From contig JAAUPS010000006.1 in the NCBI GenBank assembly GCA_012033015.1, positions 1-61,047 on the forward strand: a DNA stretch of 61,047 bases, read 5' to 3'. The notes beneath the pieces were generated by a model. It made no database searches, was not told the DNA's origin, and saw only the letters and a list, made by a program, of their open reading frames with translations. The stretch comes from Phormidesmis sp. RL_2_1 (GTDB taxonomy: Bacteria > Cyanobacteriota > Cyanobacteriia > Phormidesmidales > Phormidesmidaceae). A program made the translations under genes and the position numbers. Positions 1-14,190 of the stretch are shown one piece after another. Every line of letters starts with the position of its first letter. The stretch's first letter is position 1.

Positions 1-9
1 AGACACCAT

Positions 10-95
10 AGCTCATGTATATCGCTTTGGTCGCTTGGCTGAGGTACAGCACGCTGGCTGAAGCCTCTACGTGACAACAGGCCAAGCGACGCGCT
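10..95 (+). repeat. Dispersed stem-loop repeat R2, copy 1
   Basis: An inverted repeat (GTCGCTTGGC at 30-39, GCCAAGCGAC at 81-90, perfect over 10 bp) encloses about 40 bp. Nearly the same 75-80 bp recurs in reverse orientation at 48591-48676, including the loop. The stretch just downstream (100-140, GGCGTAGCCTCGCC type) resembles other short intergenic palindromes of cyanobacteria. It could be a MITE or a structured RNA element; I see no coding capacity. Confidence 0.7.
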
Positions 96-171
96 TGTAC
101 CCGTTGGCGTAGCCTCGCCGTCGGCGTTATGCATCCGGCACACACTATATCTTCAATGTAGGGTTAGTTCC

Positions 172-480
172 ATGTCATCTAAACCATCTCAACAGCTTTC
201 TCAATCAGGTAGCGCTGGCAAAAACTTGACTCAGGTGGGCCGCGACTACATCAAATACATCTCATTCAATATCGGTGCAGGTAACTGGGGCGTTGTTGCA
301 CTCAACGCACTGGTGATAGCCTTCGTGCTACTTGGCATCGGTACAGCCGCCAAAGCGACCCATCGCATGACGATGAATATGCTTTCGAAAACGAGTTCTG
401 TCAGCAGCCTAGAAGGTAGCCTTTGCACACCCGAAATGGCGATGCTCAATCTTCAGATTGCCCGTCAAGTGCAAAAATGA
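172..480 (+). CDS. Small single-pass membrane protein upstream of collagen-like ORF
   Basis: A 102-aa protein of unrecognised family. The N-terminal 35 residues are polar, followed by a hydrophobic segment at about residues 40-63 ([20 protein letters not shown]), which is a likely transmembrane helix, then a basic and polar tail. Its TGA stop (478-480) overlaps the ATG (477-479) of the collagen-like ORF as ATGA, within a run of five A. The two are therefore either translationally coupled, or one protein split by a missing A. With one extra A they fuse into a 220-aa protein: anchor, stalk, collagen repeats. The start at 172 follows a GTTAGTTCC stretch without a clear Shine-Dalgarno. Confidence 0.6.
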   Translation: MSSKPSQQLSQSGSAGKNLTQVGRDYIKYISFNIGAGNWGVVALNALVIAFVLLGIGTAAKATHRMTMNMLSKTSSVSSLEGSLCTPEMAMLNLQIARQVQK

Positions 481-833
481 GTGACAATGGACAGCTCAAT
501 GCCTCAGTGATAAGTGACCTGCCAGAACTCAAGACGATACAAGGGCCACCTGGAGAACCTGGGGCAAAGGGTGAAAAAGGTGAACCTGGTGCCAAAGGTG
601 AACCTGGTGAAAAAGGTGAAAAAGGCGACCAAGGACTGCAGGGCGATCGCGGTGAGCCGGGTTTACCCGGTATTCCAGGCGAACCCGGCATAGCAGGACG
701 CGATGGCAGCCCAGGCGTTTCTGCAGATGACATCGCTGAAATAAACCGTACGCTCAAAAACACCCAAGCTGACATCAGTTATTTGAGATCGTTGCACAAT
801 GAAGGGGCTTCTCAGAACTCAGAAAACTTTTGA
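477..833 (+). CDS. Collagen-like (Gly-X-Y) repeat protein
   Basis: A 118-aa product with about 20 consecutive Gly-X-Y triplets (residues ~22-81), rich in GEP, GEK, GAK and GPP. This pattern forms collagen-like triple helices in bacterial surface proteins. The C-terminal ~35 residues are non-repetitive and look helical ([20 protein letters not shown]), a possible trimerisation segment. A longer frame opens at a TTG at 423, but I prefer the ATG at 477, which overlaps the upstream stop. No signal peptide is present in this frame alone; the upstream ORF would supply the membrane anchor if the two are fused. The ligand and role are unknown. Confidence 0.75.
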   Translation: MSDNGQLNASVISDLPELKTIQGPPGEPGAKGEKGEPGAKGEPGEKGEKGDQGLQGDRGEPGLPGIPGEPGIAGRDGSPGVSADDIAEINRTLKNTQADISYLRSLHNEGASQNSENF

Positions 834-942
834 ATTAAGTCTCTTAATCGCAGCAACTGATTGAACATAATCCCTCGGGCAAGAACTGCTATAGTTTCTC
901 CTAACCGTTTAGAATGGGTAGTCGCCCAGGGAAAGAAACCGT

Positions 943-2703
943 ATGCGTTCAGTAAACTCTACTCAGCTCCAGCCACTATTGAGACTGTTGATACTGTTCA
1001 CACTATCGCTGTTAGGAGCCCTACTACTAAACGCCTGTGGCCCCAAAGTTGAACCCCCTAACAATAGTGCTCCTGTCAGTTCAGAGGCGACTACTGACCC
1101 GGCTGCTCTCAAGCTCTTGTATTGGCAAGCACCGACCACACTAAACCCTCACCTTTCCAGTGGAACCAAAGACTTAGAAGCCGCCAGTATTGTGCTAGAA
1201 CCGCTCGCGGCCTATAACGAAGCCGAAGAACTCGAACCCATCCTCGCCGCCGAAATTCCTACTACAGACAATGGTGGCATCAGCGATGATCGCACCTCAG
1301 TCACTTGGAAGCTCAAATCAGGGGTGCTTTGGTCCGACGGGGAGCCCTTCAGTGCGGATGACGTTGTCTTCACCTATCGTTTTATCGCCGATCCCGCCAC
1401 AGGTGCAACCTCCGGCGAATTTTATGGTGAAGTGGAAAAGGTTGAAGCGATTGACGACTTAACGGTCAAGATTACTTTCAAGCAACCCACGCCTGCTGCA
1501 ATGTCACCTTTTGTGGGCGGGAGCGGTATGATTTTGCCTGAACATATTTTCCAAGACTACATTGGTGCTCAGGCTCGCTCAGCACCGGGCAACACCGCGC
1601 CGATTGGCACCAACGCCTTCCAAGTCCAAGCATTCAAACCGGGCGATACTATTGTTTATGAACCCAACCCAAACTTTCGCGGCGAAGCCCCCGCCTTTAG
1701 CACCCTTGAACTCAAAGGTGGAGGTGATACCGTATCTGCAGCTCGAGCTGTGCTGCAAACTGGTGAGGCTGACTACGCCTGGAATATTCAGGCTGAGCCC
1801 GCTGTCATTTCCAGCTTAGAAGCAGCGGGAAAAGGCGAAATGGCCTACGTTTTTAAGCCGCTCATGGAGCGCATATACATTAACTTTTCTGACCCTAATC
1901 AAGACGTTAATGGAGAGACCTCCCAAAAAGATACTCCCCACCCGTTCCTCTCAGAAAAGCCTGTGCGTGAAGCCATCAGTTTAGCAATAGATCGAGAAAC
2001 AATTACTCAACAGCTCTATGGTGAGGCAGGCTCCGTGGCCACTAACTTTATTGTCGCACCTGATAAGTATGTTTCTCCCAATACTCAATACGAGTTCAAC
2101 TTAGAGAAAGCTGAAACACTACTGGCCGAAGCCGGATGGCAAGATTCCAACAACGATGGTGTACGTGATAAAAATGGGGTAAAAATGGCCCTTCTTTTTA
2201 CCAGTTCTGTAAATCCTGTCCGGCAAAAGACTCAAGAGATTATCAAACAAAATCTTGAGGCAATAGGTATGTCTGTCGAGATTAAAAGCGTAGAACCGGG
2301 TGTGTATTTTGGAGATCCGGCTAACCCTGATTCAGTGAGTCGTTTCAACGCTGATCTACAGCTTTTTGCCTTCGACAGTGAAACCCCTGAACCTGACTCT
2401 TATATGGAGCTGTATGCCTGCGATCAAATCGCTCAAAAAGAGAATCAATGGTCAAAGGAAAACTCTTCTCGCTACTGCAATCCTGCCTACGATGCACTAC
2501 TCGCCCAACTCAAACAGGAGATGAATCTGGATAAACGCAAGGCGCTGTTTATAGAAATGAATGATTTGTTGATTGAAGATGTGGCTTTAATTCCTTTGGT
2601 CAGGCGGAGTGATGCCTATGCGATCGCAACTTCTCTCACCGACTTAGAATTTACCCCCTGGGCCGCTAGCACCTGGAAAATCAAAAGTTGGGGCCGTCAA
2701 TAA
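943..2703 (+). CDS. ABC transporter substrate-binding lipoprotein, family 5 (peptide/nickel type)
   Basis: A 586-aa extracytoplasmic solute-binding protein of the DppA/OppA/NikA family (SBP_bac_5). The N-terminus has a hydrophobic stretch and the lipobox LLNAC (Cys at about residue 32), so it should be a membrane-anchored lipoprotein. Family hallmarks include WKLKSGVLWSDGEPFSADDVVFTY, the PVREAISLAIDRETI region, and NLEKAETLLAEAGW. It delivers oligopeptides or a similar ligand to the inner-membrane permeases. The permease gene starts 83 bp after its stop, so the two probably form an operon. A GGGAAAGAAA stretch precedes the ATG. The ligand cannot be told from sequence. Confidence 0.92.
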   Translation: MRSVNSTQLQPLLRLLILFTLSLLGALLLNACGPKVEPPNNSAPVSSEATTDPAALKLLYWQAPTTLNPHLSSGTKDLEAASIVLEPLAAYNEAEELEPILAAEIPTTDNGGISDDRTSVTWKLKSGVLWSDGEPFSADDVVFTYRFIADPATGATSGEFYGEVEKVEAIDDLTVKITFKQPTPAAMSPFVGGSGMILPEHIFQDYIGAQARSAPGNTAPIGTNAFQVQAFKPGDTIVYEPNPNFRGEAPAFSTLELKGGGDTVSAARAVLQTGEADYAWNIQAEPAVISSLEAAGKGEMAYVFKPLMERIYINFSDPNQDVNGETSQKDTPHPFLSEKPVREAISLAIDRETITQQLYGEAGSVATNFIVAPDKYVSPNTQYEFNLEKAETLLAEAGWQDSNNDGVRDKNGVKMALLFTSSVNPVRQKTQEIIKQNLEAIGMSVEIKSVEPGVYFGDPANPDSVSRFNADLQLFAFDSETPEPDSYMELYACDQIAQKENQWSKENSSRYCNPAYDALLAQLKQEMNLDKRKALFIEMNDLLIEDVALIPLVRRSDAYAIATSLTDLEFTPWAASTWKIKSWGRQ

Positions 2704-2786
2704 AACCAACGCCAACCTCATTAATACCAACAGCCTCACTAGAGAGCCTCGTCCATCATTCAAAAGCCAACACCCTGCTGATATCT

Positions 2787-3761
2787 ATGGGAAAATATCT
2801 TCTCAAACGCCTCCTGATGGCAATTCCCACCCTCATTGCCATCAGTATGGTGATCTACCTCGTGCTGGCCTTGGCTCCTGGCGACCCCCTTGGCGAATTG
2901 GCCAATAGCCCCTCCATCACCGCCGAAGTTCGAGAAAATATTCGCCGTGCCCTTGGCCTCGATCAGCCCATTCACATCCGCTATGCCAAATGGGCCATTG
3001 CTTTTCTCACGGGCAATATGGGCTACTCCTTCGTCAGCCCTGTTTCCGTCAGTACACTCATTTGGCAGCGCTTACCGACCACGCTTTGGGTAGTTGGCTT
3101 AGCCTACTTTTTCTCACTGCTCATTGCCTTTCCCCTGGGCATTCTCTCCGCTCTCAAACGATACACTTGGCTCGATCAGCTCGTTACCACCTGCGCCTTC
3201 GCCGGATTCTCGATTCCACCTTTCTTCACCGGCTTAATCTTCATCATTGTTTTCAGTGTCAACCTAGGCTGGTTCCCCTTCATTTATGACAGCACCTTAG
3301 TTGTTAACGACATCAACAGCTTGATGGCTCAAGCCAAACAAGCCATGATGCCCATCGGTGTTTTAGTCTTGTTCCAAACTGCCGTCCTCATGCGCTACAT
3401 TCGCGCTGCTGTCATAGAACAGCTCAATTTGGACTATGTCCGCACTGCCTACGCCAAAGGTCTCAGCAGTAGACAGGTCATCATTCGCCATGTTTTGCGC
3501 AACGCACTCATTCCCGTCGTCACCCTAATCGCCCTTGATATTCCTACTGTTTTTACAGGTGCACTGGTTACCGAACAAGTCTTCCGTGTTCCTGGCATTG
3601 GCTCATTACTGATCGATGCCATCAACCGTAGTGATACTCCTGTAGTCATGTCGATTACCTTCATCTACGCCATTTTGATTGTAGTTTTTAATCTTATCGC
3701 CGATATCCTTTATGGTGTGCTCGATCCACGTATTCGCTTGACCTTAAATGGATTGAAATAG
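2787..3761 (+). CDS. ABC transporter permease, DppB type
   Basis: A 324-aa integral membrane protein (MGKYLLKRLLMAIPTLIAIS at the start) of the binding-protein-dependent transport family. About six membrane segments are visible. The EAA-loop signature follows LDYVRTAYAKGLSSRQVIIRHVLRNALIPV, and the C-terminus ends DPRIRLT as in DppB/OppB homologues. The frame stays open upstream to 2688, but the ATG at 2787 gives the canonical N-terminus. It would pair with the binding protein just upstream. The partner permease (DppC) and ATPases (DppD/F) are not in the window, so they must lie elsewhere, as is often seen for scattered ABC genes in cyanobacteria. Confidence 0.92.
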   Translation: MGKYLLKRLLMAIPTLIAISMVIYLVLALAPGDPLGELANSPSITAEVRENIRRALGLDQPIHIRYAKWAIAFLTGNMGYSFVSPVSVSTLIWQRLPTTLWVVGLAYFFSLLIAFPLGILSALKRYTWLDQLVTTCAFAGFSIPPFFTGLIFIIVFSVNLGWFPFIYDSTLVVNDINSLMAQAKQAMMPIGVLVLFQTAVLMRYIRAAVIEQLNLDYVRTAYAKGLSSRQVIIRHVLRNALIPVVTLIALDIPTVFTGALVTEQVFRVPGIGSLLIDAINRSDTPVVMSITFIYAILIVVFNLIADILYGVLDPRIRLTLNGLK

Positions 3762-3814
3762 CAGATCTGATAGTCTCCATATCCAGAGCCAAGCGTCAAT
3801 TTTGTCTGCATTCA

Positions 3815-5284
3815 TCATATCCAAGAGCTAAGCCACCAGCGCAGATGAAGACGCTCAGGTGTCAGGGGAGAGCCCAAGCTAAGGGGAAGCCAAAAGAAAA
3901 AGGCTAAGGCGATCGCACCCAGCATCACTAACCCCATCGCCCGTACCCGTGTCGATGAAGCATACAGCCACTCACTCAGCAGCCAAGCCAGCGTCATAAA
4001 GCTAAATACAACAGCAGGCATATAGAGATAAATAAAGGTGCAGCGACCGACTAATATCCACGGCAGCCAGTTAGCCAAGTAGCCAATCAGTAGATAGGCG
4101 CTAACAGAGTCGGCAGCAGAGTCGGCAGCAGTCCATGAAACGTTTTCTGGCTTGGCTGCTGGCTTAGCCGCTGGTTTGGCCATTGGCTCGACATCAGACT
4201 TTCTCTTGAGTTTGTTCTCGAGCTTATTTTTTAAGCGGATCATCTGCTCTAGCCCCAGCATCATCATGCCACTGCTTGAGAGCCACCACAAGATAGGATT
4301 ACCCATATTATTAACGGTGTAGGCTTGTGATCCGACTTCTTCATACCAGTAGGCAATAGGTTTAATGAGTAGCGGCCAACTATACCATGCAGAGCAGGCT
4401 GCGTGGCTACTCGTTAGCTGTTGATGAAACCTAAAAAGGGAAACATGTAGCGAGGCTAAAGCGCCTCCTGTTAGGTGCAAATGGGTAAGCCGCAAATGAG
4501 GCCACCAAATGAGGCTGTAGGTTATCGCAGGAATCGCTACACCGTATATAAGGCAGCATACAAGGCCGCTGACGAGTTTTCTTTTCAACAACGCTTGATG
4601 GTGTATTTTGCTGATCTGCCATGCTTCCCAAATGAACAAACTCAATAAGTAGCCCAAGCCATTCCACTTAGTTGCGATCGCACCCCCCAAAGCCACCGCC
4701 GCACAAAACCGATAAACAATCTTTTTGAAAACTGGAACAGTCTGGGAATCCAAACTCACCTGCAGCCATAGCCAATGACCCAGCAAGCCTAAAAACACCA
4801 TATAAATATTTATCAACGCATATCGAGACTCTGTCACAAATAGTCCATCAATTGCGACAAAGCCACCCGCTAGCAGTGCAAATGTCCAACGTTGATGAAT
4901 ACTGCCCCACCTCAGTCCATGGGCAATGCCAGCCACCAACAAAGGAATGCAACTACCTACCCAAGCATTCATCCAGCGATAGCTAAAAGGTGTTAAACCA
5001 ATCTCAGGCGTCAGCATCCCGCCCTCAAAAGCGCTCAAAAAAGGACTGTGCTGACTAAGCCAAATACCAGCAGCAATAAAATATTTTCCCAAGGGGGGAT
5101 GGGCATCAAACAAAGGTTCGCCAGCCAAATACGCTTGGGCAAACTTAGCAAAATAAACCTCATCAAAAACCAGAGCCTTAAACCGCTCAATCTGCCAAAA
5201 GCGCAGCCCTATCCCCACAAGCACAACGACGAGCAGCCCAAGATGCCATCTGCGATAACCTTGGCGAAAATCAGTATCAGACAT
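3815..5284 (-). CDS. PMT-family (GT39) membrane glycosyltransferase
   Basis: A 489-aa polytopic membrane protein related to dolichyl-phosphate-mannose-protein mannosyltransferases. The acidic catalytic motif of the first external loop is visible (VFDEVYF, residues ~37-43), followed by DAHPPLGKYFI, which is diagnostic for the family. Roughly ten hydrophobic helices follow. The family moves a sugar from a polyprenyl-phosphate donor onto proteins or lipids on the outer face of the membrane; the acceptor here is unknown. A small insertion with repeated AKPA units sits near residue 375 in a cytoplasmic-looking loop. It is convergent with the permease gene and has no operon partner. Confidence 0.88.
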   Translation of the reverse strand: MSDTDFRQGYRRWHLGLLVVVLVGIGLRFWQIERFKALVFDEVYFAKFAQAYLAGEPLFDAHPPLGKYFIAAGIWLSQHSPFLSAFEGGMLTPEIGLTPFSYRWMNAWVGSCIPLLVAGIAHGLRWGSIHQRWTFALLAGGFVAIDGLFVTESRYALINIYMVFLGLLGHWLWLQVSLDSQTVPVFKKIVYRFCAAVALGGAIATKWNGLGYLLSLFIWEAWQISKIHHQALLKRKLVSGLVCCLIYGVAIPAITYSLIWWPHLRLTHLHLTGGALASLHVSLFRFHQQLTSSHAACSAWYSWPLLIKPIAYWYEEVGSQAYTVNNMGNPILWWLSSSGMMMLGLEQMIRLKNKLENKLKRKSDVEPMAKPAAKPAAKPENVSWTAADSAADSVSAYLLIGYLANWLPWILVGRCTFIYLYMPAVVFSFMTLAWLLSEWLYASSTRVRAMGLVMLGAIALAFFFWLPLSLGSPLTPERLHLRWWLSSWI

Positions 5285-5343
5285 ACAAAAACGTCTTAGC
5301 GCCTCGTGAGTCGCCCTCGTTTCTCATAGCCCCAATGTTATAA

Positions 5344-5396
5344 GCCTAGTTACAAGCCTAGTATTACAGCTCAATATTACAGCTCAATATTACAGC
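5344..5396. repeat. Short tandem repeat, CTCAATATTACAG unit
   Basis: Two exact copies of a 13-bp unit, preceded by a related unit (CCTAGTATTACAG) and a CCTAGTTACAAG variant. It lies between the starts/ends of the glycosyltransferase and cas6 genes. It is one of many such 12-19 bp tandem arrays in this window. Confidence 0.7.
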
Positions 5397-5403
5397 CCAC
5401 CGC

Positions 5404-6357
5404 TCAGAATTGACGCTGCACCACATGGCTGTGATTATCATGGCTTACTCGACGAATAATGCCCATGCCGGAGCAAATATTGTGACCAATACTACAGTAC
5501 CGAGAAAAGTCAGCCAAAATATTCAACCGTTTAATAATCAGTGGGTCATGATCGCCCATGATACGGAAGCTAATGTGTCCTATGCAGCCGACAATAGCGT
5601 CATAAGAATGGCGTTGTGAGCTGTGAACAACCTCTGTTTGAATATCAAAGTGGGTTGGCACAATGTTGTTAATCAGGTTGGGTGCAAAAGCCAAACCGCT
5701 ATAGCGATTCCAACACCGTCTCAAAGGGTGGAAAACGCTGTCAGCACTAGGTAGGGGAGTGGTGTGATCGCCCTTTTCAAAAGCCGTAGGGGTAAAAAAC
5801 TGGAAATGAATATTGCGCTCATGGGCAGAAGCGTGCTCATAAATATCTTGATAGCTACAGCTAGAAGCCCAGTCAACACCGGGTATTTCAGCCGCTACCT
5901 GACCTATCTTTACCCTGCCATCGCCCAGTTGAAAAACCTCATTCTCTAGCTGGCTCAACAGAAACACCAAAGGCTCAAAAAGAACATCGTCCAAAAGAGA
6001 AATGCGCCACCAGCAAGGCGATTGAGGCGCGATCGCTTGACTATGTTCATATTGCAGTTCAATCACCTGCGCTTTTGCAATCAGCAAACGAACATTGCTC
6101 TTGGGCAAAGGCTGATGGATAGTGGTGCTACTATCAGCAGAACGACCAGTTAGCGAATCAACCGGCGTCAATGATTTCACCTGCAAAGCACTCAAGCTAT
6201 AGGAAGAATTTCTCTGATCCCGGCGTAAAGCACGACCTAGCTCCGGATCGACAGTTTCTAGTAAATCAAGAAACAGTTTCTGGAGGGAATATCCCCGCAA
6301 ATGCTGACAAGAAATATTAGATTGGGCGACTAAGCTGAGAACTATACTTTGAGGCAT
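5404..6357 (-). CDS. cas6: CRISPR-associated endoribonuclease Cas6 (orphan)
   Basis: A 317-aa RAMP protein. Cas6 cuts pre-crRNA within repeats. Supporting features are the C-terminal half with HFQFFTPTAFEKG, FHPLRRCWNRYSGL, a GHISFRI strand, and the Gly-rich loop region GHNICSGMGIIRR near residues 290-302. The N-terminal half carries a His near residue 19 (CQHLRGYSLQKLF), a position compatible with the variable catalytic His of this family. There is no CRISPR array, cas1/cas2 or effector gene within the window on either side, so it must serve arrays in trans or be a relic. The frame is intact and length is normal, which argues against decay. Confidence 0.85.
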   Translation of the reverse strand: MPQSIVLSLVAQSNISCQHLRGYSLQKLFLDLLETVDPELGRALRRDQRNSSYSLSALQVKSLTPVDSLTGRSADSSTTIHQPLPKSNVRLLIAKAQVIELQYEHSQAIAPQSPCWWRISLLDDVLFEPLVFLLSQLENEVFQLGDGRVKIGQVAAEIPGVDWASSCSYQDIYEHASAHERNIHFQFFTPTAFEKGDHTTPLPSADSVFHPLRRCWNRYSGLAFAPNLINNIVPTHFDIQTEVVHSSQRHSYDAIVGCIGHISFRIMGDHDPLIIKRLNILADFSRYCSIGHNICSGMGIIRRVSHDNHSHVVQRQF

Positions 6358-6676
6358 ATGAATTTGACCAGTGATCGCAAAGGCATACGTACAGCAAAAA
6401 TGAATGGGTCAAGCCAAGTCAAAATTAACGCCTTGATGTACACATCCAGAGATATCTCTAGAGATACGTCATTTGAGCGTTGCTATTTTGGGCGTTGCTA
6501 TAACCCTACGAAATTGCGAATTCAGGAAAACTCCGATCAACCTACAAGACACGAAGAGCAGAAAAAAGTGTTGGAAAAATCGTTAATTTATCAAATCTTT
6601 AAACTTAAGCAATCTACCTGAGCAATCTAATCTACCTGAGCAATCTACCTGAGCAATCTAAAGGCGCGTTGGGGTC
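6358..6676. other. Gene-free spacer with overlapping palindromes and a tandem repeat
   Basis: This 319-bp spacer separates cas6 and the hydrolase, which are divergent. It holds two overlapping perfect palindromes, AGAGATATCTCT (6448-6459) and TATCTCTAGAGATA (6453-6466). It also holds a tandem array of CAATCTACCTGAG-like units at about 6609-6661, just before the hydrolase start. A 90-codon frame on the plus strand (6349-6621) has no recognisable content, and I do not call it a gene. Confidence 0.6.
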
Positions 6677-7878
6677 ATGGGACACATCAGTATTTGGCTA
6701 CTAGCCGGACTGACATTTTTTTTAAGTCTATGGATTGTGGTGCCAGGGCCTACCTTATTTTGGCTACCACTAGCCGTCGGGGCACCAGAAATTAGCCCAT
6801 TATTAGGGTTGATCAGCGTGCTGTTACTCGTCATTGTGCTCTGGAATCGTTTTCACACCTTGCTGATGGCCTTGCTGCTCGCCACACTGACCTTAAGCAG
6901 TTTGCCGTTGCTGCAGCAACCCCGAGCCGTTGCCCAAGCAGAGCAGTCGATGGCCATCGCTTTTGCAGCACCGAGTCGAGCTGCTTCCTACGCGCCCTTC
7001 AACTGGCTCAATTTTTTCAAAGGCATCCCTACCGGTCAATTTCGTTTGCAAACCAATATTCCCTTTGCAAATCCCGATGGCACTGCGCTGGCTTTAGATC
7101 TATACCAACCGCCATTGCCAAAAAGGCGGTATCCGACGGTCGTCACGATTTATGGCGGCGGCTGGCGTGACGGTAGCCCTGCGGCAAGTGCAGCGATGGG
7201 TCGTTTCTTGGCAGCACGGGGATATGTCGTCGTCGCAATTGATTACCGCCATGCTCCAGCATACCGATTTCCCGCCCAACTAGAAGATGTGCAAGCGGCA
7301 TTGGCTTTTGTCAGCGATCGCGCCGATGAATACCAAATCAATAGAGATGCGATCGCACTTTTAGGCTGGTCCGCAGGGGCTCACCTAGCCATGCTAGCCG
7401 GTTTTCAGCCCAATAGCTCAACAGATATATCATCAACAGATATATCAACAGCGAGCCCACCAACCCCAAAAATCCGCAGCATCATTAACTACTACGGCCC
7501 CATTGATTTAGCTGCAGGCTATCGCGAGCCCCCCAGCCTGATCCCATCGACGTCAAGCAACTACTCGCGGCCTTCATCGGTGGGACACCTAGTGAACTGC
7601 CCGCTGCCTATGCCCAAGCATCACCCATTACCTACGTTCATTCAGCCACCGCCGACAGCCTCCCGCCTACCCTGCTCATTTACGGCGGCCGCGATCATAT
7701 CGTAGAACCTCGGTTTGGCAAGCAGCTCTACGATGCACTCATCAACAGCAACAACACCGCCGTTTGGATCAACATCCCTTGGGCCGAACATGCATTCGAC
7801 AAAGTATTTAGCGGTGTCAGCAATCAAATGGCACTACATTTCATCGAGCGCTTCCTAGAACAAACGTTACGGCAATAA
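6677..7878 (+). CDS. Membrane-anchored alpha/beta hydrolase (BD-FAE type), frameshifted at ~7530
   Basis: The first ~80 residues form three or four membrane helices. A lipase/esterase domain follows, with the oxyanion YGGGW motif (TIYGGGWRDGSPA), the nucleophile elbow GWSAG (LLGWSAGAHLAML) and SIINYYGPIDL. In the run of six C at 7529-7534 the frame breaks. One added base restores DVKQLLAAFIGGTPSEL, then LLIYGGRDHIVEP (catalytic Asp), and AEHAFDK (catalytic His), ending at TAA 7876-7878. The whole domain is otherwise intact, so a sequencing deletion is more likely than a true pseudogene. Without repair, the product ends at 7705 and lacks Asp and His of the triad. The substrate is unknown. Confidence 0.85.
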
Positions 7879-8240
7879 ACCATCGCCAACCATACGCACC
7901 CAGATGGGCTAACCAGCTTGGCCTCGCCGGTCCGGACTCGCCAGTCTGGACTCGCCGGTTAACCCGCAGAATATCCGCCTACTTACCAGGCTCAGAAACT
8001 TTTTATACCCAATTTTTTCAAAAAACTTCCAAGCATGAATCAAAGCAGATTGTTGTCTTAATTCAATCCTTAAAAAGACAAAGAACCCTTAAAGCTTAGT
8101 TACAAACAAAGCCACCTAAGTGCATATACCAGTATCACTTTATACTCTGAATTGCTATCTTCCAGAAAGTTCCCCTGTGCTCTTTTCGGACAGTAAGACA
8201 ATTCGTCAGCTCAGGTTTTGTCACAAAGCTCTGCAAAATA
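7879..8240. other. Spacer upstream of the first giant RTX gene
   Basis: A 362-bp gap with no credible ORF. A 14-bp tandem motif (CTCGCCGGTCCGGA / CTCGCCAGTCTGGA / CTCGCCGGTT) lies at about 7922-7960. The remainder is AT-rich and presumably holds the promoter of the RTX gene. The final part (8100-8170) resembles the sequence at 14020-14095 before the paralogue (GCATATACCAGTATC versus GCACTAGTATCG; both CTATCTTCCAG / CTAGGTTCTAG), suggesting that upstream DNA was duplicated together with the gene. Confidence 0.5.
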
Positions 8241-13394
<5,154 letters not shown>

Positions 13395-13427
13395 CGTCAG
13401 TTCGGGTTAAGCCGCAGCAGGAAATTC

Positions 13428-13662
13428 TCATTCCATATAGAGCGTAGGCTTTTTCGGCTGATGGCAGTAAGCAATCAGACCACAGATGATGTTGACCCAA
13501 CAATTCACAGGAGAGCGATGCCGTGAGTGCTCAATTTGTGAGAGATTCTTGAACTGGTCAATAACTGTCTCAACGATTGAACGTTTGCGAGCCAGCAACT
13601 TGTCACTCAGCCGCATCAGCTTATTCTTCATGTTGCGCTTCGGCTTAGAACTGACGCCACAC
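13428..13662 (-). mobile_element. IS982-family transposase C-terminal remnant
   Basis: On the minus strand this encodes [20 protein letters not shown], then [20 protein letters not shown] and HRSPVN...[15 protein letters not shown], the typical C-terminal end of IS982-type DDE transposases. The N-terminal two thirds, including the first catalytic acids, are absent. It joins directly, near 13663, to a piece of a different transposase family, so this is a mosaic scar rather than a functional IS. Confidence 0.8.
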
Positions 13663-13917
13663 TCAGTCAATCGCAAACAAGTGTTGCTTATCAAGCACAT
13701 TATCGTCGAACAACACATAACCGTAAGTATCTGCATCGACTTGAGATTGAACATTCTCCTAAATCAGTCGAGGCGTAATTCGTTCTTGTTTTAGGTGCCG
13801 ATTAACTTGGTCATGACTCCACTGCTCACTATGGTCAGGAAAGTAGGGCAGCGTGTAGTTGATCTGGCTCACCAGCAAGTATTGGCGGTAGTCGAGTCGG
13901 TTGATAGGCTTACCCAT
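13663..13917 (-). mobile_element. IS701/IS4-superfamily transposase N-terminal remnant with nonsense codon
   Basis: Starting at ATG 13917 the minus strand reads MGKPINRLDYRQYLLVSQIN, then YTLPYFPDHSEQWSHDQVNR and [16 protein letters not shown] follows (13761-13759) where Trp is expected. Beyond it the same frame continues [25 protein letters not shown] to a TGA at 13665-13663. This is the N-terminal part of the IS701-like transposases common in cyanobacteria, including the VLFDD motif with the first catalytic Asp. It is truncated by the IS982 fragment. No complete terminal inverted repeats are recognisable. Confidence 0.75.
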
Positions 13918-14190
13918 AATTAACATTTTAGCGATCGCTTACGATATCGCTGCCTGAGTGCAATCATAGTGCCTGCGTAAGTCCTATTCATAAAATATTT
14001 ACACAGATAAACTATCACCAAAGCTTTGTGTAAAACAAGGTGGCCTATGTACATGCACTAGTATCGATTTTTACACCCAGTTGCTAGGTTCTAGGGGATG
14101 TTCTCAGCCCTCTGAAAATTTGAGAGCTTGAGGCGATATCTCAAAGTCTTAATTCTCTTTACAAGAATCCCTAGATCTCTGGCAAAAGAA

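Noticed and set aside
446-775. Pro/Ser-rich minus-strand ORF opposite the collagen repeats
   Set aside because: Gly-X-Y coding DNA gives a Pro/Ser-rich complement; no start signal or domain.
6349-6621. 90-codon plus-strand ORF after cas6
   Set aside because: No recognisable content, overlaps the cas6 start, and ends in the tandem repeat; likely a chance frame.
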